From the NCBI GenBank assembly GCA_905221615.1, contig CAJNDT010000588.1, positions 25,246-89,245 of the forward strand: 64,000 nucleotides of DNA. The letters run 5' to 3'. The position numbers were made by a program, and so were the translations under genes. The DNA comes from Symbiodinium sp. CCMP2592 (Eukaryota; Sar; Dinophyceae; Suessiales; Symbiodiniaceae). The stretch's first letter is position 1. Each line of letters starts with the position of its first letter. Below the pieces are notes generated by a model. That model searched no databases. It saw nothing but the letters and a program-made list of their open reading frames with translations, and had not been told where the DNA came from. This document shows positions 19,255-31,139 of the stretch, in pieces.

Positions 19255-20780
19255 GCTCGCGGAAGACTCGCTCCCCGCAGCGTCCTCGGACCACTTCGAT
19301 TTGGTTCAACATTGAAGAGGACCAGGATGACAAGCTGCCTCCGCCCTCTTCTTCTTCCTCCACCAAGGGTCGGAAAAATGCCGCGACCAAGGATGCCAAG
19401 CTCAACGACCGCATTCGAAGAAGGATGGCCAGGAAGATGGAGGAAATTTTTCAGGCCAATCGAGCCGCAGGACTCAGCAAGGACTCTGTCGCTCCATCCA
19501 GTGCTGCATACGAGGACCGAGAGTGCAGTCTGCCCTGCAAGAGAGTGCATCTGCCTCCCGACAGGCACCTTCCCAGAGGATACCCCTTCTCTCTGCTCAG
19601 GTTCGACCTCAACCCAGCTGACAGCTCCTCAGGCCTGAGAGTACAGCTGAGTGATTGTCTAGCTTGTTGGCAGTCCTCCTGCAGGGGACTCCGCATGCGC
19701 CTGGCTCACGCCCACACCCAGGCTGACATACCACATGGCTCAAGTATGAACTGTCACCTGCCACAGAGCCAAGGGACCCAGCCGATGCTGCTTTGTCCTC
19801 AGCTGCCTGGAGGCGTGCCCGCCAGAGTACTGCCTTCGGGATCGAACCTGTCATGTACTCTCGCCTATGCCGCCTCAGCTGACAATGTGGGAGCCACCTC
19901 TCCCGAGTACTCATCCTTCAGGCGTATTACTGACCGACATGCGGCCTCTACCGGTGGCAAAGGCCTTGGCTACCCCGTCTGGGGTCACTCTGCATGCCGT
20001 CTGCCGTCTTGTCTCTCCTATGGCAGGTCCGCCTGTGTCCTCCGAGTCTGTGCTGGCGTCCCAGCTCAGTTGCACCACTTGCAAGGTCCATCAACCTGCC
20101 CTGGGCCAGGAACATGGGTCAGAATGCCACCGATGCGAAGCAAGAGGCCAGTATCTTGGCAGGCCCTCCTCGACACCTTATACGTTCTTGAGTGTTCTGG
20201 CTTCTTGTTATGGGACCTGTCAACAGGGCTGATCGCACCGCCTCGCACGTCGTCCTCCATACCGGTTTGCCTGCTACACTGGCAACAGGGCTGGCCGGAT
20301 GCCTATCAAGTCGGACCCTCTGAAATTTGTGCGGTGTGCTCGCGTCTGCCGCGGCCTGGCATCAACTCGGCCTTCGCGGCCAGCCTGCCTCATGATCCCA
20401 GTTCTGGACTTCAGGCCGTCGGCTCCCCAGACATCTGGATAGATTGCCAGCCGCACTTCTGTTATCCATATGGTCTCGGCTTAGGTCTGTCAAACCCACT
20501 GGGCCCAGGCGAGAGAGCAACAGTCCATGCCAGTAACATGAGCTCTGGAAATGCATGGTCCGCCCCCAGGACATCCCTGGCACCCGTTTGGCTTACAGAA
20601 TGGCTGACCCTCGGTGTGCTTGGTGCAGATTTCACTTTCGACGAAGTACCCCGCACCAGCTCCCCTTCCAACGTAGACCCAGATCTGTCACCAATAAGAT
20701 GGGGCTCGACCAGATTGGAAGCAAACTGCACCTGGGCCGAACTGTCCGAGTCTCTTTTTGACCTGGAAGCGATGGACTAG
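18117..20780 (+). pseudogene. LINE-B ORF1 (second duplicate and C-terminal part)
   Basis: An N-terminal part in one frame (about 18117-18706) and, after the shared frameshift, a long frame to 20780. It contains the WW domain (HLDPETKGIAYYNELTKEV then TWRKP), a DRGRLRPKPKTR/HIPSEIERDQTP/KLTIQSGN region and the basic RRRMARKMEEIFQANRAAGL segment, all matching LINE-A. The ART-like segment of LINE-A is missing: WW is followed within about 30 residues by the DRGRLRPKP part. The C-terminal 400 residues show only islands of similarity (GWPDAY...E.C.VC; GLSNPLG.GER). An alternate-frame conserved segment lies at about 20537-20761. Confidence 0.7.
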
Positions 20781-21631
20781 ATGCTGCCTCTCTGAACACC
20801 AGCCAGCAAAGCTCGACAATTATCTTGCAATCAGCTTGAAACCGACTTTCAACATCATCTCTCTTACAGCGAGCCAGCTCGGTCCCAATTCCGAGCATTC
20901 TCCCGCATTCTTGACGACGTCAATTGCGCGAAGCTGCCATCCGTATTCACTTAGACAATGGCAGATCCAAGGGAGAATAGGAGCGAGGGTTAGCAACAGT
21001 AGCCGTCTGTTGCTGGGACCACGGTCGCGCTCTCCTGAGCGCCTCTGTGGGAAGCCACGGCAAGAGCTGGAAAACATGTCACTCTGCAGAGCGCTATCCC
21101 GCGGGATCGCTCAATTGATGCACAGCCTGAGCGTAGGCATCTTTCTGCTCAACTGCTCAGTCCCAAGCCCTTGACTGTAGAGATTCCATCAGATCTACTT
21201 CTCTCTACGACCTTTGCATCTTCTATCTCTTGCGAGTACAGCCAGACCCCGCATCCCTGGCATCTCCCTACTCGTTATTCAGCACATCTTTATTGCTGCC
21301 TATCCCGGTTGGATCCCTTCGGAGCGCTTCCTGCCGCTCCCTCGATCTGTTCAACGGCCTTGGACTCAGGGTCCTCACCACAGACCCCAGCCTCTTTTGT
21401 CGGGACGTTCTCGCCCGCCGACGCAGGTCCTTTCTTCTTCGACTGTGCCCTCGGACCACCGAAGAGCAGGCGGACTGCCCGTACCAGGCATCCGACGTGC
21501 CCTCCTGACGCTTCTTTTGCTTCTGCAAGGACACCCTGCTCTGGGGGCGGAGCAAGGCAACTACTTCCTGACAGAGGCCCAGCCTACTGCCCCTCCTCCG
21601 CTTTTGCAACCTCCACACTTCTCTCAGGTCC

Positions 21632-24600
21632 GGAAACGATCTTATAAGCGTGCTGTGGCCAGAGCCGCAGGTCATCCGGAGCAGCGCACCCAGTATCGGG
21701 GGCGGCCCTGCACCCTGCGACAGCTGCATCACCAATATGTCGGTACACAGACGGCTAGCAGGGCCCTGCCGCGGCCACGACAAGCAGTCATGATGAGGAG
21801 ACCGGATCGATTGCTTATTTGGAGCAGACCTCTGGCAGGAGCTTCTGCTTACTCTTGAACTGCTGCCTGTGGTGCAGAGACCCGAAGTCGTCCTCCTCCA
21901 GGAGTCTCACTGGACTGAGGCCATCACCCCCAACTTCACCACCGCCTCCTGGACGGTCCTTTCGTCTCCGACGACGGATTGCAAAGCTGCAGGTCTTGTC
22001 ATCCTCCTCGACAAGCAACTCTGTGCCCGGGGCACACTCACCTACGCAGATCCTCTTCCAGGCAGGGTGCAACATGCCAGGATAGAGACCGCACAGTGGA
22101 CAGTGGACCTGTTGAACCTACATCAAAAGCCTCTTCTAACCCAAAAAGATCAAGCCAAACCTGCCCGGGACCTTCGTCGCAAGGTCTGGCACACGCTTCG
22201 TCAGCAGATTGCTCGAATCCCGACCAGGCACACCCTCATCATCGGAGGCGATCACAATTGTAATCTTCTCCCCTCTGCCTGTGCGGGGCCGAGAGCCCAT
22301 TGCTCCACCAGCAAGACCATGCCGGATCAGCATCTTCTACAAAAACTCCTAGAAGACCATAGCTTGATCCAGGTCAACTCCTGGACGCGGAAGGCGGGCC
22401 CCACCTACACTCATCCCACCGGCAGAAGTCTTATTGATCATCTGCTAGTCAGACGAGGAGAGGCGGACAGTCTAGCGCGACGAGCCCACCCCCTATCCAT
22501 CGAATTGGCAGCATGGAGGCAGGGAGGCAGACATAGTCCTATCGTCGGTACAGCCCGACTCTGTCGCTTCCACTCACTCAATCGCCCTGCGCCATCCCCG
22601 CGCACCTGGGACCACTGGTCCCTGGTTCAGAAATGCAGGGAGTGGTGGGACCCTCAGATCTCTCACCTGCGCAGTCTGGTCCATGACCAGATCTCCTCTG
22701 TGACACAGGTCGAGGACCTTGACCGCATGCTGGTGCAACAGGCCCAACTAGCTTTCCCACCCACCCAGAAGCCCCATCGCCTTGCACTCTGGCAGACCCC
22801 GATCATGGAAGGTGGTCTCCGGGCCATGTGGCAGGCATACCGTGCGTGGAAGCAACCACGCGGCGTAGGTCTTCGCTCCATCCTCAATGCGTGGAGGCAC
22901 TACCAGCTCTTTCAGCAGAAGCAAAGAGCCTTTCGTAAGGCAGGCAAGGAAGCCAAAAAGCACTGGTTCTACGCTCGCCTTCATGATCTGCAGCGGGCTG
23001 CTCAGTCCAAAGACACGCGTCAGCTCTATGCGGAAATACGCACCCTGGCCCCTAAGTCCAAACGCTTTGCTGTGCAACTACGGGACTCCCATGGCAATCT
23101 ACAGGCTGCCTCTGTTCAGGCCGATCAACTGGAAAGTCACTACAGAAAGCTGTACACTGCCTCCAGCTCTGAGGAACCACCTTCTCCACCCGCGACCATC
23201 CAGATGCAGGTCACAGACCAGGAGGTGCAACACGCCTTGCAACTTTTGCCAGTACACAAGGCTACTCAACTCCCCCGAGCAAGGCCACAACATCTTTGTG
23301 GCACTGCTGTGCGGATCTGCTTGCCCCGACCTTAGCTGAACTAACTCGCAACATGACTTGCGTACCCCAACAATGGCGCGATGCTTGGTTGACGTTAGTC
23401 CCGAAAATTCCACGACCACTGGAATCTGGAACCTCGCAATTTACGCCCCATAGGGCTCACCGAAGCAGGGGGCCGCGCGATTGCTCGCATAGTGCAGGGA
23501 AGACTACGACCTCACGTCACTCAATACCTTCTCTCCCTTCCCCAATATGCATACTTAGCTCAACGCAGCACTAGTCATGCCATCCACCGCGTGCAGTCTC
23601 ACTGCAGGCAAGTCCAGGAAGCTTGCTCCATCCCGGCCAGAACCGTTATGGATGCCTACGAGGCCAAGCCCAAATGTCAGGGCAACCAAGGCGGTATACC
23701 GATATCCTTGGACTTGACATCAGCTTTTGATGTCCTATCTTGGGATCTGATCTCCAGGTCGAGGGAAGCGGCAGCCCTTCCTTCGGAGCTTCAGGATTGG
23801 GTGTCTAGTTGGTACAGCGAGGTTCGATACTTTGTGCGGCATCTAGGTTGGGAGAAATGTATAACTGCCTCTAGAGGAGTTCGTCAAGGATGTCTCTTGG
23901 CTCCACTCCTGTGGAGTCTCTGCACAGGGTATCTTTTAACTCTCCTTCAGCAGGATCTTACACCCAGCTGGGTAGCCCATTGCATTACCTGCTACGCGGA
24001 CGACTTCCGTGCATCTGACCGTGTCGACTCGTATCGTGACCGAGCTGTGACTCGTATCGGTGCACTGCTTGATCTGCTTGCTGACGCACATATGTGCATC
24101 AATCAGAAAAAGTCGGCCATGCTTCTCCGGGTTCGAGGCGGGTTTGCTAAGAAGTGGCTACAGCAGCGCAAGATCATATGTGACTCTGAGCCGCATCTTC
24201 GGCTCCGAACGCCCAAAGGCCGCATCTACACCTTCCCCCTCAAGGAACATCACATTTATTTGGGAGTCACTATTTCGTATCACTCCTCTGCCAAGCATAC
24301 GATTGCTCATCGCCTCAAAGCAGCAAATCAAACCTGGCAAAGACTTCGGAAAATCTTGTGCTCTAAATGTAGCCTTGATGTTTGGAAGAGGGTGGAAATC
24401 TGGAAGACCACTGTGCTACCCACAATGCTGTACGGAATTGCACCATCGGCCCCCAGTCTACGGGATCTCCAGAGACTACAACATCAGCTCACGCGACAGC
24501 TGCGCCCTATAACCCACCTATTCGCTCATCTCAGCAAGGTTTCTACCCAGGATCTCTATGCCCGATTTCAGGTTCGAAGTGTCCTGGATATTCTACATAA

Positions 24601-25502
24601 GGAAGCCCACACCCTACATGGACAGCTTTTCTCCAATACTGCCTTTGGAGACACCGTTGCTCTACAGCATGTGGAGAGTGCACAGCAAATAGCAGCTCAG
24701 CTCCAACTTTGACAGGCGCAACAGTGGGTCTCTTCGTCTTCTGGAGATGGCGAGGAGGACCCGGCTGCTCCTTACCAGTGCTCGCGCTGTGATCGGGCCT
24801 TTCGCAGCTACCGCTTACTGAGGGTTCATGAGTCGGCTGAGCACTCACAGAAAGCTCCTAAACAAAATGAAACAGTGTTCTGCAAAAGTCAACACAGTAT
24901 CAATGGAGTGCCCACCTGTCGTCTTTGCCAACATTCCTTCAGACAATGGGCCAATCTCAAGCAACACATCTGCAAGAGGCGCTGCCCGGTACTCAGAGGT
25001 TACAGCGGCAAGATTCCTCCTGCTACTGCAGACACCACTTCTTCTTCTGCACTCGTGCAAGGCCTGCCAGTGTCTGCTGTGAGCGAGGCTCTGCCGAACA
25101 ATCCACAGGATATCACCCCTGCTGCTGACCCTGCCTCGGTCCATGCCATAGCACCTATTCAGGCTCCCGACACACCCCTCATCCATCGACCTGAGGTCTT
25201 ACAGCTGCTGAGTGGAGGATCCTGGGTCAAACTGGCTAGTGATCTGCCTGTGCAGCAGTCTCTGCAGCACCACTGCCCCGTCTGCTTTCAATGGTGTGCA
25301 GATACGACTGGACTCAAACACCACCTGGCTCACGCGCACGCCTCATGGCTCGAGCACAAGGCAGCTGCACAGCAACTGCTCAAGGCCTTTCGTCGCACAA
25401 TCGTGCTTCCATGCAGGTACTGTCAACAGATCAGAGTGAACAAGGATAGACATTATTACCAATGTCCTGTATTGAGCATTTGTGCCTTTCTTCAAGTGTG
25501 GT
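21632..25502 (+). pseudogene. LINE-B ORF2: degenerate EN-RT-zinc finger
   Basis: Pieces in shifting frames. KRSYKRAVARAAG to about 21820 is followed by a deletion that removes the WNAGG endonuclease motif. EN resumes at about 21860 with LLQESHW, GGDHNCN (instead of GDFN), SLIDHLL and RHSPI. The frame is lost near 23270 and 23420. RT continues about 23420-24712 with SLDLTSAFD, RGVRQGCLLAPLLW and CYADDF, so the catalytic Asp residues survive. A TGA follows at 24710. The zinc fingers then continue in the same frame (CSRCDRAF...H, CRLCQHSFRQW, CPVCFQW...H, CRYCQQ...H...C). Homology to LINE-A ORF2 is clear throughout; the lesions make it a pseudogene. Confidence 0.85.
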
Positions 25503-26454
25503 ATGACTCCGTTCACCCTCGATCAGATGGACCTGGACACGGACGAGGCCAAATTTTTCGGGCAACCAGATCTGGGGACTCTGCCGCCCACCAAGCGGCA
25601 GCGCCCGAAGGGGGGCTTTTCGACACATCCGATGATCAAGGGAAAAGGCAAAGGGAAGAAAGGGAAAGGAAAGGGCAAAGCGCCGACTCCTCCGCCGACC
25701 TGGGACTACACAAATGGTTCCGACCAGTGGGACAACCCGTGGCCCACCCAGGTCGCAACGCCGGCCAATCATCACTACATCGGAGAGACCGAGTACTACT
25801 ACCAGCAGCACCTGCAGAATCTCACTCGACTCGTGCTGCAACAGGAACAGACCATTGCCTCCCTGAGACAGGATATCACCCTTTACCTCTTTGTCAAGAC
25901 CGGCCAGGGCAGCATAGTGTCTCTGCTCCACCAAACGGCAGAGAAGTGGCGAGCCGAGAAGGAGAAAACGCCGTGCACCCTGACGCACTCTCTGAAGATC
26001 GCGATGTTCAAACAGCTGATGATAGAGATGCATGGTCGCTTGGCTGCAGTGGCCAAAAATCCATCCGAGACCGAAAAAGCCAAGAAGCTCAACTGGCTGG
26101 ACGATCGCGGAAATTGGAGAATCCTCAAATGGGACCCAGTAAAATGGAGCTGCAAGTGGACGAGAGCCAGCCGGCAGCGAGCACGGACGACCTCCTCAAG
26201 CAGACCGTGGAGATGCGGAAGAGCGTGTGCGAGGAGGCATTGCATCGCTGAGATAGAAGAGGATGACGGACCAACCCACGTCCGAATGGATCCAGTTCCG
26301 CATGGAGATCTCATTGAGGCCACTGGGCGACCCTGTATGGTCCACCCTCCAGAAGTGGATCGGTCAATCGGCGTGGCATCTGCTAGGATGCAGATTGCGG
26401 AAGGAGCGCCCGCAATTCAATACCCTGGTGGACCAAGTACGCCAGGGACTTTGA
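25503..26454 (+). pseudogene. LINE-B ORF3 (basic coiled-coil protein), frameshifted near its end
   Basis: It starts at ATG 25503 (MTPFTLDQMDLDTDEAKFF), aligned with LINE-A's ORF3 start, and carries KGKGKGKKGKGKGKAP, LVLQQEQTIASLRQDITLYL, FVKTGQGS and LNWLDDRGNWRILKWDP. Frame changes occur near 26150 and 26250; the remaining parts (DDLLKQTVEMRKSVCEEAL, then EWIQFRMEISLRP and WSTLQKWIGQSAWH) are in the other frames, ending QVRQGL-stop at 26454. The conserved start and body show that ORF3 is a normal part of this LINE family. Confidence 0.8.
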
Positions 26455-27323
26455 TCCAGGGCCGCGACCTCAGTCTTAGCCAGGTTCTGCGCATGCAATT
26501 CCACAACCCTCACAACCACTGCTACATGCACACCTCCATATATACCCTCCTTTGGACGATTCTGCAACTGCGCAGACACGGCAACCACAGTCCAGCACTC
26601 CACAAGTGCTTTGATACCCTTGTCTCAGACTCCATGCGGACTGCCTCCTCCATTCAGGTAGCTCGCCTTCTGCCTTGGCGGATGCTGCTTGGGCAGTGGC
26701 CACAGATCAATCAGCAGCATGACATATGCGAATTCCTCGGCTATCTTCTACCCAGGTGCCTTAGCTGGCCTGTTGACCATGAGGCTCCAAGCTGGGAGGC
26801 CCGACGCTTCCGGAATAGCCAACTCAGTGTGTTAGATCGGGGACCTGCCTGCCTTCCCATCCCCATTCCTCTTTGCACAGGTGATACATGTCATCTGCAG
26901 TGGTGCGTGGATGCATAGCACAGGCAATCCTGCATTCACGCCCTTACCGCCCCTGCACCCTTCCTGTGTCTGCAGCTACTGCGATTTCACAATGAGGAGG
27001 GGAGGATGCAACGCGACCTACGGCCTCTGAAAGGCCACATGTCCACAGTGCATATGCCTGTCTTCCATGCCGACAATGCCGAGCTTCGCAATGAACTGAT
27101 ATGCACCCATGCACCGTACCAGGTCGTGGCTTTGCATTTTGGGGACGCACCAACTGAGGGGCACTACCGAGCTGTGCTGAATGGCCAGCCTTTCTATGGA
27201 GCTGACAAAAGCTGGCACACTGACGATGGCAGAGTTGCGCGCAGTTGCACATCAGATGATCACGACATGCACCGCACTGCAGCTTATGTGATTTGGCTTC
27301 GTGACGAGCCAGGATTGTGCTGA
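26455..27323 (+). pseudogene. LINE-B USP-like domain with one in-frame stop
   Basis: It reads QFHNPHNHCYMHTSIYTLLW (Cys codon at 26520), INQQHDICEFLGYLLPR, then a TAG at 26916-26918. It continues in the same frame with PFLCLQLLRFHNEEGRM, YQVVALHFGDAPTEGHYRAV and KSWHTDDG. The frame relation to ORF3 is -1, as in LINE-A. The protease-type residues are all kept despite the stop, which supports past selection on this domain. Confidence 0.75.
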
Positions 27324-27472
27324 AACCGAAGAAGATGCTTCTGAGTGAATGGTATGGTAGTGTGATGCCGGTCACCCTGACCCATCACAGATCCCACCTG
27401 AGGATCCATCACGTTAAAGGCGTGATGCTAGCTCGCTAAGCAGACTCGGATGTCATGCAGCGTGGGGAATGA

Positions 27473-27620
27473 ATGCTACTGCTACTGCTACTGCTACTGC
27501 TACTGCTACTGCTACTACTACTACGACGACAACTACTACTCCTACTTCTACTATTGCTACGACGACGTACACTACTGCCACGTCTACACATGCATACTAC
27601 CGCGACGACTACCACTACCA
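27473..27620. repeat. (GCTACT)n / CTA-ACT-rich tail of LINE-B
   Basis: About 45 bp of perfect GCTACT units after GAATGAAT are followed by about 100 bp of degenerate CTA/CGA/ACT triplets. It is the 3' tail of LINE-B or the microsatellite it inserted into. Confidence 0.85.
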
Positions 27621-27810
27621 CTGCAGCTTTGGGAGCTGAGGCCTCGCTGCATGTCTTTACCTTCGTAGCCGCGCAACTGGTTACGCAAATGGCAGAAGAT
27701 TCATTGCTTCCGGCATGCTTGGCACAGCGGGATGGACAGACAGGAGATGTTGGCAGCCTTGCTGTGGTAAAGTTGCCAGCCCGAGGCCTGAAGCGTAAAT
27801 GGATTGACAC

Positions 27811-28615
27811 TTGAGTCTGTGGGTGCGAGGAGCTCCGACATACTCCTCGGCCGTGGTTGTCGTGGTGGCGCTCCTCTTTTTGGAAGTTGTTTTCCAAGCG
27901 CTAGATCACCAGTACGAGCCCGCCATGCACTTGAGTTCTTTTCCAGAGTTGTTAGATTCGTCACTAAGCAGTGTGGTGGCCTGGGTGCCTCCCGTCGACA
28001 GGCTGTGAACAGCCGGACAGCTGAGCGTGTGTGAAGTTTTCCATACGTCGGGGCTTTTTGATCGTTGAGAAAATGAAAGCAGCACAGTCGAGGAAGAGAT
28101 CAGAGCCACCTTCACCAGTGGTGCTTCGATTTGTGCCCTTGGTGGCTACATGATTCAGCTGTGCTGCTTCATCTTGATCAGATACCGGAACCAACAAGAG
28201 GCAAGGCATTGCTTGCCCATGTATCGTCCTGTGTGCTTTTGGAGTCCACTGCCAAGATGTTGCGTTGCAGGACTCCATGTTCCTATCTCCCTTTGGAATG
28301 CTGGGCGCTGGTACAGCTTTGGTGCTCACGATTGTCTTCATGGCCAGCGTGCTGTCGTCACCTTTGTTCCATCCCTTGAACTTCTGCACCCCAAAAGCAC
28401 TTGAATGTCATGGCAATGTGCACTTTTCCGGTGCATGATGCAGTGCGAGTTCACTTGTTTTGCAGACCCGTGTCCAATAAGGCGGAGTCGCGGTTTCGCT
28501 CGCCTTGCTTCTGCTCGCCGTCTGTCTTCATGAGTCGTACAGACGTCAACAGAAGCGAAGGGCCGCACGAAGTGGCAGCACCTTGCCCAAACGGGTGCAA
28601 GCTGGCAGTGCTTGA
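27811..28615 (+). CDS. 3' exon group of the putative APC-superfamily permease
   Basis: Candidate exons continue the permease begun at 2.4-4.0 kb. About 27822-27920 reads GAPTYSSAVVVVVALLFLEV then VFQAL, a membrane helix. About 28119-28199 follows CACCAG and reads GASICALGGYMIQLCCFILI then RYRN, like the family's late helix ending in an Arg. About 28271-28380 follows GTTGCAG and reads SMFLSPFGMLGAGTALVLTI then VFMASVL, close to the family's RPFxSPLGxxGAxxALVxA segment. About 28481-28615 follows ATAAG and reads GGVAVSLALLLLAVCLHESY, then a basic tail ending QAGSA-stop, as expected for a last helix and cytosolic tail. Order and topology fit one gene interrupted by the two LINEs. Splice sites are guesses. 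Confidence 0.5.
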
Positions 28616-28619
28616 AGAT

Positions 28620-29690
28620 CAACCTACAGTTGGTTAGTCGTTGATCCCACGCAATGCACAAGCTGCCAAGCTTCACAACTCCCTGCAGCCCAGGCACGAT
28701 CTTGCAGAACATGGAAACCCGCACACCGCAGCCTGAAACAAGGGCATGAGCTGAGCTCTGCGACACTAAGCGGTGCTCAGGAATTCGCTCACGCGGAACC
28801 GCATAGGCCCATAGGGCATGAGCAAGCACAAGCAAGATGAAGGCACAAGACCTCTCTATCGAATTCTGACCGCATGCCAGTAACCCTCGGCAAAAGCTCA
28901 GAAATTTTCAGCTGGGTCTGGGCCTTCTGCAACATGTCTTGATGAAAGGTTGCTGCAACTTGCGGCGGATATCAACCAGCGCGACTCCTTCGGGCGTGCC
29001 GGACACCCCTGCATCCAGAGCCTCGGCATATCTCGACGACAATGCACAGAGGTTGCTCTTCACCATGCCGCAGAAGAAGGCGCCTGTCTACCTTCTTTCG
29101 AAGATGTTTGAAACAGTGATTATGTAATGTGATTTAGCTGACAGCAGGTCAGCTGCTGTCAGTCCGTCTCTTGTTGAAGCACAAGGCAGATCCGGGTGCC
29201 CAGGCGGGCAGCTCCCGCTACAGAGCAAAGGCTTGTAGCCGGGCTTTTGCCCAAGCCAGACAGCCAGAGCAAGAAGACAAAGATCGAAGGACCGGGAGAA
29301 AGAAACACCTTTGCGGCTGGCATCCAGCGATGCGGCCGGGAACCTGTAAGCAAACTGTCGAAGTTACTTTCATGACTAATGATGAATGATGTCATGCCAT
29401 TGCTCGCCTTCGTTCTTCAGCTTTTGCGGCTCGAGCTCCCCTTCTTTCATGATGTTAGGCTTCATGTGAGGGCGCGTGCCCGCTTGAAGTTCAAGTTGAG
29501 AGATTGAACCGTCAAAGGCCTGGTCATGTACTTGTGCCAGTGCAGAAGGACTTGCAGTGCTTCTAATTTTATTTCAGGCATGGCTGAAGCCGAGCCGACG
29601 AAGTGTCCTGGCTTCCAGAGACTTGAGACGTGCACTCCAAAAGTGACTGTTTCAAGACCGTCTTCGTTTCTGCACGAGCTGAGGAGCTTT
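28620..29690. other. Unassigned spacer between permease and HSP70 fragment
   Basis: About 1 kb without a recognisable gene. Short frames in both directions show no domain or repeat structure. Confidence 0.4.
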
Positions 29691-29693
29691 TCC

Positions 29694-30433
29694 ATGGGCA
29701 TAGACTTGGGGACTACGTACTCGTGCGTGGGAATCTTCAAGGATGGAGAGGCGGGACGCAGAATGCCGGTCGGTTTCCAGACAAGATGGGACACGGTGTT
29801 GGCAGCAGGTGCAGATCATTGCCAATGACCAAGGCAACCGAACGAACCTTGGCTGGTTGTACCGCGACGTTGAATCCCATTGAACGGATTGTCTTCTTAC
29901 ACTTCATGTGAGACTTTATTCTCCACAAACAGTAGACATGCAAGCAGACAGAGTTGCACTGTGTTTCTGCAGGACGCCATCTTATGTTGCATGGACGGAG
30001 AACGAGAGACTTCTTGGTGATGCTGCCAAGAATCAGGCGCTATGCTGATACACACGTGTGCACGTGGAGTTTTGTAGCAAATGGCAGATCAAAAGTCCGT
30101 TCTGGAAGGTTGCAAGCAATCCTACTAACACGGTTTTCGATGCTAAGCGCCTCATCGGACGCAAGTTCCAGGACCCTGAAGATCGATTCTACCAAGTTCC
30201 CGCGGTCTACATGATAATCCGCCATAGCGGGAAATGGAACCTAGAGCTCTGTGTGCAGCTGATGTCGCTAGTGCGATGTCGCGATGTGGCAGTACGCACA
30301 TCCCGTGTAATTTGAGACCGAAAAGCGTGCACAACTCTGCAAGTAAACGGCAAAGGGAGGCTCCAGCGTGTTCTGGTTCTCTCTTCAGGACCCGGTCGTG
30401 CAAGCCGACCTGAAGCTGTGGCCATTCAAGGTC
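29694..30433 (+). pseudogene. hsp70: HSP70 5' gene fragment (five exons, truncated)
   Basis: Five short exons spell the N-terminus of the cytosolic HSP70 ATPase domain. 29694-29750 MGIDLGTTYSCVGIFKDGE; 29806-29843 QVQIIANDQGNR plus two bases; 29973-30036 TPSYVAWTENERLLGDAAKN plus Q, after a shared Thr; 30109-30171 VASNPTNTVFDAKRLIGRKF plus Q; 30389-30433 DPVVQADLKLWPFKV. Joined this way the protein follows the family without a gap through about residue 100, including the phosphate-1 loop DLGTTYS. The four introns then have donors GC, GA, GC and GA, all with AG acceptors, as known for dinoflagellates. Nothing after WPFK is found in the following 5 kb, so the remaining five sixths of the protein is missing. 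It is probably a truncated duplicate, unless a very long intron follows. Confidence 0.8.
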
Positions 30434-30867
30434 GGAGTTTTTGAACTTGCGCCTTCCACCACTACGCTTTGCAGTGGTGTCGGATCTATGGTCTTCCCGC
30501 ATCTTCGAACAGGGATCCCTATGAATTTCTGAATTATTAACTTTGTCATCCCACGTCCTGAACTACAGTGCATTTGCTGGAGAAGACATGCCAGCTCCCT
30601 TTGGCACCCTTAATTTCTGGACTTGCTTTTACCTTCAGATTTCCACATATCCCAGCTCCGAAGCGTTGGGTATCCTCCATTTCTTGCTCAAGTCTCAGCC
30701 GGGGCTCGAGTCCGTTAAAGCCTAGGCACTGAGCCACAGGCTGTTTTCCATTAGGCTAGCTAGACACCGCTGGGACAGTGTTCATTACAACTTTAATGTT
30801 TAGATACTTAGCCACACACACACACTGAAACAGCGTTGAGGGCGCGGAAACCGTCAAAATTAGACGA

Positions 30868-31112
30868 GTAGCCCCCTGCATTTCTCATTTTGGCTTCCGC
30901 CTTGTGCCCAAGGCTCAGGGCCCGAAGCACACCAAAAGTAAGAAATGCAGCCCCCTACATTTCTTACGCTAGCTTCTGGCCTGTGCCTCAGGCTTGGGAC
31001 TTGCAAACCAAGAAAATAAGAAACGTATCCCCCTACATTTCTTATTTTGCCTCTGCCTTGTGCCCGAGGAGGAAAGCACCGAAAATGAGAAACGGGGTAC
31101 CGTATTTTTTTT
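30868..31112. repeat. About 80-bp tandem repeat, three units, with inverted TAAGAAATG/CATTTCTTA ends
   Basis: CCCCCTxCATTTCT(C/T)A recurs at about 30872, 30952 and 31031, each followed by a CTTGTGCCC/CTGTGCCTC-type segment. At the unit borders AAGTAAGAAATGCAG faces CTACATTTCTTA, making a short palindrome. No coding content is supported. Confidence 0.75.
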
Positions 31113-31139
31113 GTCATTTTTTCTGTTTTTTTTCTGTCT

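Larger units (their letters stand above)
14950..27472 (+). mobile_element. LINE-B: diverged, degenerate relative of LINE-A in tandem
   Basis: The same modules occur in the same order as LINE-A, starting right after LINE-A's tail: N-terminal ORF1 region plus WW, EN, RT, zinc fingers, ORF3 and USP-like domain. Protein identity looks moderate rather than near-complete, so this is a related subfamily and not a fresh copy. It carries several frameshifts, at least two in-frame stops and a 1521-bp tandem duplication in ORF1. The 3' end at 27420-27472 matches LINE-A and runs into a longer (GCTACT)n/CTA-rich tail. It probably cannot act on its own. Confidence 0.85.

Noticed and set aside
30666-30692. 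Possible relic of the dinoflagellate spliced leader (CCATTTCTTGCTCAAG)
   Set aside because: It differs from the remembered core CCATTTTGGCTCAAG by an insertion and a substitution and is not next to a coding start; chance similarity is likely.
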